A stretch of 45,475 nucleotides of DNA from Guillardia theta CCMP2712 (taxonomy: Eukaryota; Cryptophyceae; Pyrenomonadales; Geminigeraceae): the NCBI RefSeq assembly GCF_000315625.1, contig NW_005434650.1, forward strand, positions 229,507-274,981, given 5' to 3'. A program made the translations under genes and the position numbers. Under the pieces are notes generated by a model. The model searched no databases and was not told the origin of the DNA. It saw only the letters and a list, made by a program, of their open reading frames with translations. Shown piece by piece: positions 28,716 to 43,000 of this stretch; the first letter of the stretch is position 1, and the number at the start of each line of letters is the position of its first letter.

Positions 28716-31700
28716 ATGGACAGTGAAATAATGGAGGTGATCGATACCTCCATCAATATAAATGAGATTCTGCCGGGATGGCTGGAAGTTTCCAGCCATG
28801 AGTCGAGCTCCCGTGCTGATGACGGCTGCGCTGATGAGCGGACATATCACACCCTTGGTCGAGATGTCATGTTGGACCGGGCACAGGAGATTGTGGATGA
28901 GATGGAGAATGGTATTGCCCAGAAAGACTATCACCTTCGAACAAGAATTGCAGCTCACAGCTTGAAAAGACATCTGGATTTGAAAAGATCCATTACGCGT
29001 GAGGCATGCAGCAAGGCAGTGAAGCTCCTGTACGCAGTGATCACTGACACGCAGGATCTTGATCAGATCTTGATCAGGAACTTTGCTAAATTGGCCTGTC
29101 GAATCTTGCAGCGCAAAGATCTACAACCGCTCAGCATCTCACTCCCATGGTTCCCATTGTACAGGCTTATGGACCTGTTCTTCTTTGGGAAAGCAAGAAC
29201 TCCACAGATTCCTCTTTGCCGAAACCTCGGGCATTACTTGGTTTCGTTGGCTAGACACTCAAGGCGCTACTTTGATGCTTCCTGTAATCCTGAAATTTTC
29301 AAAGAATTTCGACCCATGTGCTGCCCTCAGGATATGTCGGTCCTGAAGTCCCAGGCATTCCTGGCCTTGTTGATACGCAGAGATCTTCCAGATGCACTTG
29401 ATTATCTGGAAGAGATGTTGTCTATGTGGAGTTGGATTGTGACGTACTCTGATTGGGACTTGCACTGGTTACAAGCAATAGCGAGTATCTGTCGTCATAC
29501 GTACAAAGAGCATGCTTCTCGATGGATAAAGCACATTCCATTGATATATGCTCATGTTCTCCACTTGCTTGACATTCCCGTTGGCCCTTCTAGAATTCGA
29601 CTGTATGAGAACAAGGAGTCAAGCATATCATACAATGATGGCTATCCAATGTGCTCTCTGTCAGTCTTTGTCCACAAGGGTGAGACGAGATCCAAATCTC
29701 TACAGATTGTGAACAAAGCAGCCAAACTTTTGATCTATCTTATGTATCCACGTGAAGGCTTTGACAATTGCTCGGATATTGAGCATGATCCGATGACTTA
29801 CTTGAGGCGTTTGGCAAAGGGCATTGAGACTTTCCTACATCCTTCAAATGGTGGTTACTGGACGAGACGACTGTCTCAGTTGATCGCCTCCCTGTGTGAA
29901 CATCTCTTTGATCGTGTCACAAACGAAAGGATGGACGAGACGGATCAGAAGTTTGCCCTGAAAAAGTCAGACATATCTGAGTTTGTGGATATTATCAAAC
30001 CTCTTGCTTTTCAAGGCCTGTATTCCAAGAGCAGTACCACAGTTATGCATTCATGTACAGCGTTGAAGATGCTTTCGCTCCTGGATGCCGATGCAACTCT
30101 ACCCCCCTTGCTTGACAGATTGTATCAAGCTCTAACAACGCTGACTGAAGTACACCAGACTTCAGCTGCTCTTGACGCTCTGTCAGCGGTCATACATCCG
30201 ACCTTGCAAATTCAGAATTTCTCAGCTGGGATCGGTCACATACCATCACTTTTGAACCTCACTTTGACAGGGATAGATACTAATGACATGAGAAAGACTT
30301 GGTCGACACTTCGGTTTTACACTATTCTTCTCTCAGGATTACCTCTTGTGCGTGAATTCTTCCCCTGTGTGACAACCCGCCAACTGATTTTCCTTCTAGA
30401 TCCCGATCACTGACGAAGCGCCTCCACCTGGTCTTGACTTGACAAGACATGAAGAAGCTCGTCAGACGACGGACATGCTCATGGATTGGGCGTTGCGCTT
30501 TCTTGATCAAACCTTTGTGTTTATCCTGCACCAAGGAGCACATGCCCACGGGGAGGCGGATGTTGGGAATGTCAACAAAGGAGATAGCGAGTCACGGACA
30601 TCGGAATATTTGTTTCAGTGTGCTCTAGAAGTCTTCTTCATGCAGATGGGTGAAAGTTTGTATGACAGTGCAGTGAACAAGGTAAAAACAAGTCTCGTCT
30701 CCAAGAGAGGAACTGATCAGTTTCTCTTGCAAGGTCGCGAATTTTTGTTTTACGAATCTCTTGTCACATCAGCAAGGCCAACTCGGGGTTCTGCTTACTG
30801 CAATTACGGCTGTGAATCCAACGCTTGTTGTTCGAAAGGTGTCGAGATTATTTCTCTGATTGTTTTGTTTTGTGACGACTCTGTCGTAATAGTTTGTTCC
30901 AATCTGTCTTCGGATTCTTTTGGAGAGCCCGAAGTGGACGCCTAAGTCGCACAGAGCAGCTCGGACTCCTTCCATGACTTCCCCGTCCGACTTGAGGTCC
31001 CCTGGAGCTCAGTGGAGTCCTTCTCGATGGAAGGGGCAGCTCGAACGACAATCGTCCTCATCCGACCAGGAGCCTTTTTCAATACAGGATGACTTCACCT
31101 TGCCGAGCCACTACGATGAGATGGGTCCATTCAGACTCGCCGGTGCTGCCTGTTGCTGTCCTCCATCTCGTTGACTTTAAGTGCAGCCTTGTCTGACACT
31201 GAGCTGATATACTACATGAGCATTCTACGCCACATCATCGTGGATGCCGGGTGTGAAGTTCTTGTTTTTCGTCGTCAAATAGAAGCTGTCATCGAGTTGG
31301 GCTTGAAGGTGAAAGCTCTAACAAAGCGTGACAATTGTTTGTCATCTACATCGCCCTACCTTACATTTCCCATTGATCTGCGTTTGAATCATTTCGAATC
31401 AGGTTGAAGAACGCCCCGGGGTGAAATCACGCAAGGTGGAGTTTGTTTGTCATTGTGGTTGCTATAGAATTCACAAATGCACAGGTTGTTAAAGCAGCGC
31501 TACATTTGCTCAGATGTCTTCTACAGTCGCTTGTTACATTCCGACCCAAAGTAGACCCTTGTTTTACCTTTCGCGTTTGGTGATGGTGTGATTGCTTTCT
31601 ATAGGATTGTCGATCTGTGCCATCGGAGGTTTGGAATGATCCGGTATGGAGACGATCGCATTACGTTTCTTGGGGAGAAGCCCTGTATCTCAAGGACGTA

Positions 31701-34700
31701 AAGGTGCCTCCTCGAAGTTTTTTGTTCTCATTGTCACGCTCTTCCTCCAGCTGGAATGGAGAAGGCCGTCCAAAGAGGGATTGCAATGGGCCGCAGACCT
31801 TGCCTCGAACTTTTTGCGTGAACCGACGAGCAAGATTTCCAATTTCGTACGAGAACGAGAGCGACCAGTGTCACAGTTCTCATCGGATGCAGAAATGAAC
31901 TCACCGGCCTCAAACAATGCAAACTCGGCCTCTGAAGGAAGCGATTCAAGTCAGAAAGACTCAAGGCCCCTCTTCACTCGTGTTGCTCCAGAGCCGTTGA
32001 ACATTCCAAACGGATCGAAAGAGCACAGATCATCTGACTCAATCAATTCCGTGGAGGCGCTGTACTGTGTGAATCAAATACGATTTGTCTTACAAGGGTT
32101 GGTCACAGTCCTTCCCAAATGGGAAGGAGACAGTGAAGATTGTCCCAGCATGGACGGAATAGATTCAAATGACGTCAACCATGTTGACTTCAAGGTCAAG
32201 CAGATGGCAGAAATCATCGATGACAGCATACCCGACTCCGTCACGCTGCCCCCACCTTGCGAGGCTGAGAATCATTTGAACAGATTCGAAATCGCAAGAT
32301 TGCTGCACGAAATTACCAGTGTTGCCTTGAAGGCAAAGTCTGAAGATGTCAAATTGCTCAAGGTGTCAATCAATGTCTAATGTTCTCATCTTGCTTTGAC
32401 AATCTTGTTCGAAGGGTTTAGCGAAAGCTATAGATGTTGCTTTGAATGGTGTGGACATTTTACAGGTAAAATCTAGAGGGCTCACGATCAGGATTGATTT
32501 TTGTTTCAAACAGAAACTCATCAACCGCCTTAGACTTCGGTACACCATCCTCAAAAGCCAGCATCGAGAACAGACGATACAGTCCACCATTGACAAAAAG
32601 TTCCCGAGATACACTATGGTTGCAAAAGTCCAGCATCATCACATGTACGTGATAATGCAGAGACAAAGAAAGTGCAAGGCCTCGAATCTGGTGCTTGAAC
32701 TCACGAAGCAGGTATCCTGAATGAACCTGATTTCCCTGTAAGTTGATGTGATTCTTTGCAGATTTGTGTCTTGGCCACATTTCCTTACAAAGTGGTGCGG
32801 TCCAAGGGCCAGCCAGCATTGCTATCATGCGTACGTAGACACGAAGGGGCCTGTGCTCTGATCATCCCTTATCTCATCTCTGTGTTGGAGGATCGGTGAT
32901 AACTGTTGAGGCAAGAACATTCGAGACTGACGCTTCTCGGTAGGCTGGAGGTGGGAACTGCCCAAGAGCAGAGGGTGTTGGGAGCAGCGCACGTGCTGCA
33001 GACTAAGTGCTTCCAGGTGAGTCACTCAGTTTTCTGAGAGGAGAGGTGAGGAGACGTGAAACTTGCTGGCAGAATCGTTTGCTACGTGATTGGGGGGTAC
33101 TACGACGATTCATACTGGCGCTGTGCCGTGCGAACCACCTTGACAAGCTTGTCGTACATGCGGCCCTGGTCGACGTCTTCAACTCAGTTCACTCTGCCCT
33201 CTACCAAGTAATTGACCTTCATCTTTCTATGTTCATACTCTCATATATCATCGTCAGATGTCGCTGGATCTGCCGATCTACTCCAAGTGGATAGAAGCCT
33301 CTCCAGCTGCAGAAACAAACGATTCAAGTTCGTCTCTGGCTCTCTATCAGGGTTGGTCGTTCGAAGGTCACGGTGAAATGCTCGAGGCTCTGGTGCGGGA
33401 CGACTTCTCCTCGCAGTCGATGCTCATTCTCTTGACAGGTAGCCCTGCTGGACGGGAAGACGAAAACCCACTGGCGCTACCGACTGATGATCGTGCATAC
33501 CATATCGACCTTGCTGCGAGATGACGTGGCTCCTCCGCTCATTCTGTGGAACGTCGTGCTGGATGAGCTCGTCTCGGACGTTTCACACGTGCGAAAAGTT
33601 TGCCTGCGAGCCTTCAACACGATGCTGCAGCAGCTGCAGACAGAGCAACAGAGCAAAGTTGAGCTGTTCGAGGAACACGATCGTTTTCCTGACAAAAATT
33701 TCTCCAATTGGAATGGAATGCCGCCCCGCAAGAGGATCAATGATCATCTGGTACGTCGCTTGACGATGACCGACCGGCCGTCTCTCATTGTGCTCCTGTC
33801 AGACGCAGGCTCGCCGGAAGGTGATAACGGAAGCTTACAAGTGAGTGCTGCTACTCTCATCTGAGGTCCGACGTGCTGACTGACTGCTGGACTTAGGCTC
33901 GAGGTTGTGGAGATGCTGAAAAATCGGTTCAAAACCTCTTCGTACGTGGAGAGCATCATCAAGTGCCTGTCGGTGATCCAAGCCGCTCGTGCCAAGTCGT
34001 TTGTCGGCTCTTTCGCGCAGATGTGGAAGGGGTTGTTCAAGGTAAGGTGTCAACGCTGGTGCTGACGCTCTGACACAAATCGAAGTTTGTTGGAATGGAC
34101 GTATTGCATGCCATGGAGCCTTTCTTGGACGGAGTCATAGGAGACCCACAGGCAGGGCCGGGATGGTGGTCGTGAATTTCCTGACGCAAGGGTCTGCAGG
34201 CCTACACCAAGTTAAGTACAGACGTCTACCTGGGTCAACAATGCCTCGCAGCTGAGATAGTCGGCGGGCTGATACGAGGGTCCAAGTACTGGACTGATGC
34301 AGCAAAGGAGGTGGCGCAGGACAAGGTGAGGGGACGACATGGAGCCGCTGACGCGTCCTGATGTTGCTCCGGCAGATCTGCAAAGTGTTGGAGGTCATCT
34401 TGAACATCCCCGAGATGGAGTCTGCGTCTACCTGGAGCTCTTGCCTGCGCTTCTCCATCTTTGACAGGTCAAACCGTCGCAGCCCCAGCAGCTGATGAGC
34501 AGTCTGACGTGGATCGTGACCTGATAGGCACCCGCGGCGAGTGAGCTGGTTGATCTCTTTCTTGTTCGACTCGGCGCTGCCCTCGTGCTCGAATGAGAGC
34601 AGCAGAAACTCCGTCCTTTTCTGCAGGTCCGCTCTTCACTCCTCGTGCCCCTGTGCGTGACGCAGCCATGCAGGAGGATAGCTATCCTCCGGCCGATCCT

Positions 34701-36242
34701 CAACGAGCTGTCCTGGCGAGGTGTACCGCTACACCGGCAGCTCATCCATGACTTGGAGCCATACCTGGAGAGCCCCTACTCGCAGACTCGCGATGCCGCG
34801 AGCTCTTGTGTCGGGCTGATCACAAGAGTGACTTGGAATCCTCCTTGGAAGAGCGCGAACGACAGAGGCGATGAGGGGAAGGGAGACGAAGGAAGCAGCC
34901 GCGGCCATGAAGGAGAGAGCTCTAGTCAACCCACAGCGACGAGGTGAGAGTTGGATCGCGCATGCGTCTCTCTGACGTGATGGTGCAACTTGACAGGCCC
35001 CCGGTCCCTATGGAGTTCACGTGCGCGTCCTCATCCCTTCCATCAGCATCGAGCTGACATCACGCAGGACCAAGGAGCCTCTGTGGCCGTCAGAGTGCAT
35101 GCACGGGTTAGCCAAGGGAGGTCCTTCGCGGGATCTCACTGATAGTCTTGTAGGCTCATCTCCAGACTGTGCACCAAGATCTGCAAGAAAGGGATGACGG
35201 TGAGAGCGCAGCAGCTGAAGAGGAGGAGCCAGGACGACGACAAGGGTGCTTGACTCTCTTCCTCACGTGTCCTTGTTGATGACTCCACAAGCAGTCGATG
35301 AGAACTTCGACGATCTCCTGACGGAGCTGAAGAACCTGAGGTCTTGCCTGAGACTCTCGCTGGGCTGCTTGTGACTATGAGTCAGGCATGCGCTCATTCG
35401 ACTAGTCCTCGCTGTGTGCCCGCACTTTGATGGGATGTACTCTTGTCCTCTCGCCCCTCACTTGCCGGCTGTCCTTCCTCCGCTGCTTCAGGTAGGACGA
35501 GAGCTCAACAGCAGACGCGCTTCTGATGCTCCTTCCTTGACAGGCCCTTGAGGATCGCGACAAGGATATCTCACGGCAAGCGAAACACTGTGCGGAGCTC
35601 GCAGCCAACACTCCCATGCTGTGCAGGAACATCTTGCCGCTGCTCCTGAGCTCGGTTTACAGCGTAGGGAAGTCCACGTCATGGCACGTGCGGGCGGCGA
35701 TGCTGCCGTTCCTTCAGATCGTGACGTTCAGGCATCAGTTTCTGATTAACGAGGAAGACTTTTGGAACATCCGCGAGCTCATGGTCTTCCTCCTGCAAGA
35801 CTCACAGGTCGAGGTCAGAGAGACGGCCTGCAGCGCCATCTCTGTCCTCGTCCGCATGTCCGGCGAGGAGACCGCGTTGGAGCTCAAGCAGAGCTTCTAC
35901 CTCTGGGCGGACTCGAAGATTCCGACCGCAAGCCAGGCGACCAAGACGGATGGCGGCAGCGCCGTCAGCGACGCTCTGCTGAAACGGCATGCGGGGGTGC
36001 TGGGGTTGGCGGCGCTAGTGGGTGCGTATCCCTACGACGTCCCTGAGTGGATGCCCGAGGTTCTGGTCAGGCTCGCCACCCACGTGTTGGATCCGATGCC
36101 CATCCGGCAGACCGTCCGCAAGATTTTCGGAGAATTTTGGCGGACTCACCAGGACAGCTGGCCAGTTCTCAAGTGCAAGTTCGACGAGCAGCAGCTCTCG
36201 ACGCTGACCAACCTCCTCGTTGCTCCCACCTACTTCTCATAA
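28716..36242 (+). CDS. PSME4: Proteasome activator PA200/Blm10, 30 exons, 1975 aa
   Basis: This is a HEAT-repeat cap that binds the 20S proteasome. Exons: 28716-30347, 30400-30681, 30734-30838, 30926-31142, 31187-31308, 31403-31435, 31485-31550, 31605-31703, 31751-32362, 32415-32465, 32514-32618, 32661-32711, 32762-32830, 32951-33016, 33073-33207, 33258-33392, 33439-33750, 33803-33840, 33897-34041, 34086-34151, 34200-34325, 34376-34467, 34528-34612, 34666-34943, 34997-35020, 35068-35106, 35154-35245, 35295-35340, 35386-35491, 35544-36242 (5928 nt). Family marks include WFPLYRLMDLFFF, WDLHWLQAIASICRH and KTHWRYRLMIVHTISTLL. Further on are QQCLAAEIVGGLIRGSKYW and, at the C-terminus, VEVRETACSAISVL, FWRTHQDSWPVLK and DEQQLSTLTNLLVAPTYFS. 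The human protein is about 1840 aa, so this is full length. The last three residues are YFS rather than the YYA of human and yeast. Exon 4 adds a Ser/Arg-rich insert. Intron 20 seems to start with GC. The exon boundary at 32951 is the least certain. Confidence 0.94.
34152..34199 (+). other. Probable GC-AG intron 20 of PA200
   Basis: The exon ends GACCCACAG, the intron begins GCAGGG and ends GGTCTGCAG (48 nt). It joins DGVIGDPQ to AYTKLSTDVYLGQQC in frame. All GT donors nearby give the wrong phase. The GCAGGG donor is weaker than the GCAAGT and GCAAGC of the other two cases. Confidence 0.6.
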
Positions 36243-37024
36243 CCTCCTACCTCGTACGCTTCATAAACCTCAGCGGCAAACACAATCTCCCGCTCTGTGC
36301 GCCACTCAGTGAATGGGTTCGTGTAATCGTTGCTCGTGTAATCCGATTGCGCGGTCCCGCCGCGGCCGCTGGTGCCAACAGCACTGCCCCGCGAGCTGGA
36401 ATTACCCTTGCTGTTCCCACGCTTCTCTGTCCCTCTCACTTATCTTCTCTCTGTTATCTTCTCTCTGTTATCTTCTCTCTGTTATCTTCTCTCTCTTATC
36501 TTCTCTCTCTTATCTTCTCTCTCTTATCTTCTCTCTCTTATCTTCTCTCTCTTATCTTCTCTCTCCTCTCTCTCTTTCAGTTTTTCTTCTATCTCTCTTA
36601 CTTTCTCTTTCGGTAGTGACGTGGGACGAAGAAGGGGGCTTCCTAGCCGCCTTGCTAATCTAGATGCTAGGGTTTCACATCCTTTCATTCTGCCTATCTC
36701 TCATCTTGTGCTCTTCAATTCTGGTTGCGTGTGCATTGAACTCGGTCTTGAGCAAAAACTGTCTTGTTACAACTAAGGTCGATATGGTGTCTGCATTACT
36801 TTGACACAGTACAAGTCTAACAAACTTGTGCTCCGTCAGTAGGCGGGCCTGACCTCCGTTCAAATACCGGGCCAGCCTCAGCGGCCGATCATACCGGGTG
36901 ACTGGGCCCGGTCAAGCCTTATGGGGATGGAACTTTCGGGTACCATGTTGAACTTTTGACCATATAGATATCTGAAAAGTTCATCCTTGTCAAAACAATG
37001 GCTGCAGGATAACTACACTAACTG
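36243..37024. promoter_or_regulatory. Gap between PA200 and the surface receptor
   Basis: This contains a 14-nt tandem repeat (36440-36565), a non-repetitive AT-richer part (36570-36840), and a GC-rich core at 36860-36915. The core carries ACCGGGCC and GGGCCCGGT as an imperfect inverted pair and GGGTGACT at 36896-36903, shared with the islands at 5381 and 23257. This is the likely promoter of the receptor gene. Confidence 0.5.
36440..36565. repeat. 14-nt tandem repeat, 9 copies
   Basis: Nine units of TTATCTTCTCTCTG, or TTATCTTCTCTCTC in the later copies, spanning 126 nt in the gap downstream of PA200. Confidence 0.93.
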
Positions 37025-40000
37025 ATGAGCGCCCCGCTGCTCCTGCGCTCCCTCCGCCTCCCTCGCCTCCTCCTTCTCCTCCTCCCTCGCCTCCTCCTTC
37101 TCCTCCTCCCTCGCCTCCTCCTTCTCCTTCCTCTGCTCCTTTTCATCCTCCTCCATCTTCCTCTCCTCAGACCTCCTCTTCTACCCTTTTCCTTCCCCCT
37201 CACTGCTGCTCTCTCCCTCTTTTCTCGCTCGTCATGTTCAGCCTCCCCCCTCCGTCTCCATCTACCCCTCGCGCTCCGTCTCTGTCTCGGCCTCTGTCTC
37301 TTGGCCGCATCTTCAACTGTCGATGCTCAGGCGCTGAATCAGACGGTCACCGGGCAGCAGGATCGCATGCTACTTGTCGCTCTTGACTCGAGTCCATCAT
37401 GGTCGTCCTGGACCATACTGAGTCTGCCACTGCATGGAGAGCTCTTCGTGCCTGTGAAAGGGACGGGAACTTACGAGGGGAACCTGACGCTGGGACCTAA
37501 GGTTCAGTCGCCAGGGACACTTCTGCCGTCCAACCTCGTTTTCTTCCTTCCCTTCCCCAGCGAATTCTCCTGCTCGTAAGTGACTTCTCCGTTCGCGATT
37601 GAAGCTTGTGACGGCTGCCCTGCAGGATCTGCGACCCGACAGGCGTTGTGTGTACCATCTGTGTCCCCTATGCGAACTTCGCGTTTCAAGTGCTGGATGG
37701 GTCAGGGTCACCTCGACGGGGGGAGGTCAACATCATAGTGAAACAGAACAGCGACCTGCCGTTTGCTGGAGGGGCTGGTGGGGGCATCTACTTCGATGGC
37801 TACGACGACTTTGCGTACGTGAGCTTGGATCCCCTTCCTACAAGCAGCCTTACAATCACCATGTGGCTCAAGAGCATGCGGAGGAGGCGACTGCAGACAG
37901 TCTTCGGCCTCTTCTCCAGCAGAGGGCGAGAGCTGGAGGTGAACGACGTGACGGACCTGCGCGTGTACCGCAGGAACGAAGTGAGCGCCTCCCGCCTCAT
38001 CGACATCAGCGACGGCCAATGGCACCACCTGGCCCTCAGCTGGACCGCCAGCTCCGGTCAACTTGACCTCTACGTCGACGGCGTGCTGCGATTGACAGAC
38101 CAGCTCGCAGCAGGGGAAGAGCTGCTAGGCACGGGGGAGCTCTTCCTGGGTCAGCGGCCGATCTGCGGCTCGCAGGACAAGCGGTCGGTCTTGTCCTCGG
38201 AGCGGCTGAGCGTCCTCTCTCAAACCGCCTCCATCCGGCAGCCAGACGGCAGGGTCACCACGAGCTGCGCGTCAGACGAGCCCGCACCAGGGTGCGACTA
38301 CTTCCTCCCCCAGCAGCTCCTGGAGACAGTGGTCGCCACTCAGGACGCCAACGACATCCTGCGGCGCAGCAGCGTCCCCTCTGCTCCCTCAGTCGATCCT
38401 GGGGCCTGGAAGTGCGCGTACACGGACCACGTCTGTGTCCACGGCAGCCCAACGGTGATGGATGCTTTCGCATGCACGTGCGCACCGGGGTGCATGGAGC
38501 CTCGCTTCGCGTTCGCTGGCTTCCTCGACGAGATCAGGATGTACTCGCACGCCAAGACGGAGAAGATGCTCTCCCTGGACATGTGGTTCGTGATCGGAGC
38601 CAAGAAGGACGGGCTCTCTCTCGGCAGGTCCCCAATCCACTGGGAGGGCCTCTTCCTCTACATGAACTTCGACTCCAACGGGAAGGCGATGGACGGAGGG
38701 CTGGCAACGGAGCCCAACGTGATCACCGACTACTCAGCAACGTTGAGCTTAGGAGGAGACTTAGTGATCAGCCGCCCTCAGCGCATGGGCTCGACAGCTC
38801 CTATCTTCGGCTCCTACCTCCCTCTCTCCATCCCTATGAACGGAGTCTCCATGAATCTACTCAAGATTCCCATCTACGGTGCTGACGTCAGCATCAGCGT
38901 GGTTCGCTGCCGCATCAAGGACCCCATCCCTGTCTTCGGCAAGCTCTACACCGCTGAGTACGACCCCCGGGTCGGCTTTGGCTCGGGCATTCCCATCGTC
39001 CTCGGCAACACTATCCTTCAGCTGTTCTCCAACGTGGAGAGCAAGCACGGGTACGAGACCTGCGGGCCCTCCGGCTGCACTCGGGACGGCTACTACCTCT
39101 TCTACACCGGAGATCGGACTGCGTCTGCTCGCATAGACGAGCTGGCGGTTGAAATCTCGAGCTCTCCGTTCCTGGACGACAAGGGAAACCCGATCCCCGT
39201 CATCTCCGCCCTCAGCAGCCTCCTCCTCTTCTCTCGCCAGCTGCCGTACCCCGTGACCTGGAGCGAGGAGGTAGTGGAGAATCAGGCGAGGGTCGCATAC
39301 CTGCCCTACATCACCGTCACGGACGAGTCGCTGGAGGCTTTCGTTGCCTCCCTTCCTGCAAAGGGAGAGCTCTTTCACCTCATCGAGATCAAGTGCGACG
39401 ATGTCGATGGTACCCCGTGATATCTCTTGCTCGGCAACCCCTGACTCTCCTCCTCCTCCTCCTCCTCCTTCCTCCTCTTCCTTGGCATCTTCATTCCTCA
39501 TCCCTCTTCACCTCTCTCCTCCTTCTCTTGCAGGCTTCACTCAGCCCGGCTCCTGCTCGGACATTCAGGCTGTCAACCTTCTCTGTGGGTCGGAGCAGGC
39601 CTACTCGGATCTTGTCATCCGCAACTCGCGCGGCGACGCTTCCTGGAGCATCGTGACCATAGAGGACGAGCTCTTCGCCGCCAACTGCACTGACTTGACC
39701 CAAGTCAACGGCAGACGAGTGGTGAGAGGAGTCAACGACTCTGCCATGATCTGCAAGACTTTCATCAACGAGACAACCCGCTGCCTTGTCTCCCCCATGA
39801 CCACCTGCAGCTGCGTCTACCCCTCCGGCTTCACCTGCTTCCTCAGCATCTACGCTAACTACCTCCTGCCCCTCTCCTCCTACTCGCTCATGCCCAAGCG
39901 CTCGTACGTGACCCTCGCAACTCTCTTCGGTTCCTCCTCCTCCTCCTCCTCGCTGTGAAGTGACGTCGCCTTGCTCAGAGAGGACAAAGCTCCTCAAGTG

Positions 40001-43000
40001 GATGCTCACCATCGGCTGCCCTGTCGGTATGACCCTCCGCCTTCTTCCTCCTCCGCTGTTTCTCATCAAAAGAGCAGGTGAAGAAGCAATGGAGATTGCT
40101 GCAGCGCTGGGCAATTTGAATCTCCTGCAGGTTTTCTCCTCTTCTCTCCTCTTCTGATCTCTTTCTCTTACCTCCCCGCAGCTTCTTCTTCAGTTCGGAT
40201 CCTCTCCAACCCAACGAGCGATTTCAGCAGCTTGGAAGCGAATGCGCGTCGATGTGGCACACTACCTCGAGGAACTTTCCAGAGCTATCTCCTCCTCCTC
40301 CTCCTTTGGTCAGAACCAGTCTCGGTGTTTTGTGAAGGGCCCCATGTTCGACCTGCAGGTCTCGTCGATCCCCAGCAAGGTTGCCGATGTTGAGCTTCGC
40401 CTCCTCTATGTACCCGAGCCCTTCGACATCTCCCCTGCTCTCACCGCCAACTTCCGCCTCACCCGCCCCGGCTCCTTCCAGCTCACCGACTCCTTCCTCT
40501 CCTCCGCTACCTTCCGGATCCTGCCGCAGAGGAACTATCCCATGAGCAGCGGGGTGACTGCAAATCTCTCCTCCTCCGAGACCCTCCAGGTCCTCCAGCT
40601 CTCGCTGATAAAGGTGGAGGAGGGCGAGACCAGGGCTCGTGTCCTCTCCTTCCCTCAGCACGGCGATCTCTACAACCTCCTCCCCGTCTATGGGGCCGAC
40701 GGCAACATCAGCGGCTCCTTCCTTGGCCCCCGCGTTGTTGCAGCCGAGCAGCAGCAGGAGCAGCTTCCTGTGAGCGTGCTCAACCTGACCAACGGAACCT
40801 TGACGGAGAGGAGGGGCGAGGGGTGGACTGGGCGCCTTTTCTACCCTCCCATCCCCAGCTGCCGCTGCCGGCACAAGGTCGTCGGTGTGCAGCTTGTCAA
40901 CGGGCAGGAGCGTCCGCAGGTCAGGACGGAGTCTCAGTGTGAGGAAGCAGAGGCGTTCTCGTCCATGTGCGGCGACCGCGGGACCGACGCTGCCATGTTC
41001 CGTTACGAGCAGAAAGTCTTCCCGGAGGAGCTATCAATCCAGTCTTGGATGCCTGACTCCACCTTCCTCCGCGTCCTCGCCCTCCATCCCCCCTGGGAAG
41101 AGGTGAAGTACTCCCTCCTCCGTTCCCAGAGTTCGCTCCTGTCCAATGAGTTCGAGGCGGCGGGAGGCGGCGGGGAGGCGAGGAGGGAGGAAGCGACGGT
41201 CACAAAGGAGAGGGAGGAGTCTTGGCTCCTTCAAGGCTGCTCGAATCAATGGGAGGAGCTGTGGAGGGGATATGCCATAGACGTGCGTGCGAGCCCTGGG
41301 GCTGCGACACTCGACCCTCCGCTGCCTCCTCCCTCCTTCCCCACGGACTCGATCCTCATCCAAGTCTGCGGCCTTCAGCATCGAGGCATCGGCATGGCGG
41401 ACGGAGGGAACGTGCTGGAGGGACTGCGGGTCGTGAGGCTCAAGGGAACAGCTGGGGATCTGCCGGAGGGGATGGTGACTCACCCGCTACAGCTGGTGGG
41501 GTACAGGAGGAGGAACGACGGGAAGGAGGACGGGCAGGACGAGTTCACCTTCTCTGCCTACGACTCCAAGAGGCTGGCCTCCTCCTCCAACGTCAGCCTC
41601 TCCCTCCCCGTGGCGCAGGCGGACGGCGGCAAGATACAGCAGGAGGTGTTGGTGCGTGGCTCAGTCCCTGCCAGGGTTCCGGTCAGAGTTCTGGACCAGA
41701 GTCTCTTCCCGCTCAGCTTGCAGCTCGTCGTCCTCACCACCAGGCCCACAAGGGGTACATTACAGGCAATGGAGGGGTACCGCTTCCTCCCGCTGCAGAG
41801 GGTCACCTGCGGCTCCTCCTCGCTCTTGGGGGAGGTTTACGAGAGCTCCACACAGACAGCTTCTCCTCCTCTTCCAGCGTTTCTCTACTCAGCGCCCAGC
41901 GAGGCGGGAGGAAAGGACTTTGACAGGTTCGAGTATATCGTCTGCCCCAGCAGCCGCTCCTCGCCTCTCCTCTTCGTCTCTCCTCCCCGCCGAACCGTCC
42001 GCATCTCCGTCCTATGTGACGCAAACAAGTTCTGGGCTGCATCCAGGTGTTCCCACCGCTCCTCGTCCTTTCCCCCTTCCTCCCACTTTCTCCTCCTGCC
42101 CCTCCCCATCTTTCTCCTGCTCCTCTTCTCCTGACTGGCTGCAGTTGTAAAATTTGCCCACCTGGCTCGTCGAAGCCAGCAGATCAGCTCATCCCTCAGC
42201 TGGGGCTGTACAGCCTCACCTGGCACCTCAATTGCTCCTCCTGCCCTGCTGGAACTTTCCGCGACTCGCTCACGAGCTCCTGCCAGCCCTGCCCTCCCGG
42301 CTCTTTCGCCTTTCTCCCCGGCTCCTCCTCCTGTTCCCCCTGCCCCCCCGGCACCTTCAACCCCCAGCAAGGGTCCACGACCTGCTCCTCCTGCCCTCCA
42401 GGCACCTACGGGGGTCAGCCAGGCCTGCTGGAGTGCAGGTGAGCTCGCGCCTGCTGCCCATCCTCCTCATGCGCTTGCAGGGACTGCGGTGCCTTCTCGT
42501 TCGGCCCTGTCAGTGGTTTGACCAGGTGGGAGAGCCGAGGGGAGCGAGGGAGAGGATGGAAAGGGAGGAGGAGGGAGGGGAGGAGGAGGGACAGGGGAGG
42601 GAGGAGGGAAGGGAGGGAGAGGCTGGAGAGTGAAAGGGGAGGGCGGATGGTCAGGTCTAAGAATTTCCCAGCTGCTTGAAATGTCCCGAGCTGACCGTCA
42701 CGAACAACATGAGGGCAACCAAGAAGTCTCAGTGCGAATGTCAGGTGACAGACAATCCTGCTGCCCTGCTTCCGCCGCTGCTGCTCCTGGTCCTCCTTCC
42801 ATGACTGACATCGACCAGGGGGATGCCTACCACAAGCAGGGCAGGGTCGGGGAGGCCTGCTGGAGTTGCCCAGCTGGGATGTACTGCTCCGGCTCGACGC
42901 TTCCTCCTGTGGTCAGGACGGGCTGGTGGAGCAGGTAGCTCAGGTAGCTGCTGGACGTATCTGAATTTGACACCGTCGGCAGCTCGGAGATCTACCCTGA

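Noticed and set aside
30439-30945. 168-codon + strand frame as a separate small gene within PA200
   Set aside because: Its first part is PA200 exon 2. The rest runs through the introns at 30682 and 30839 in the wrong frame.
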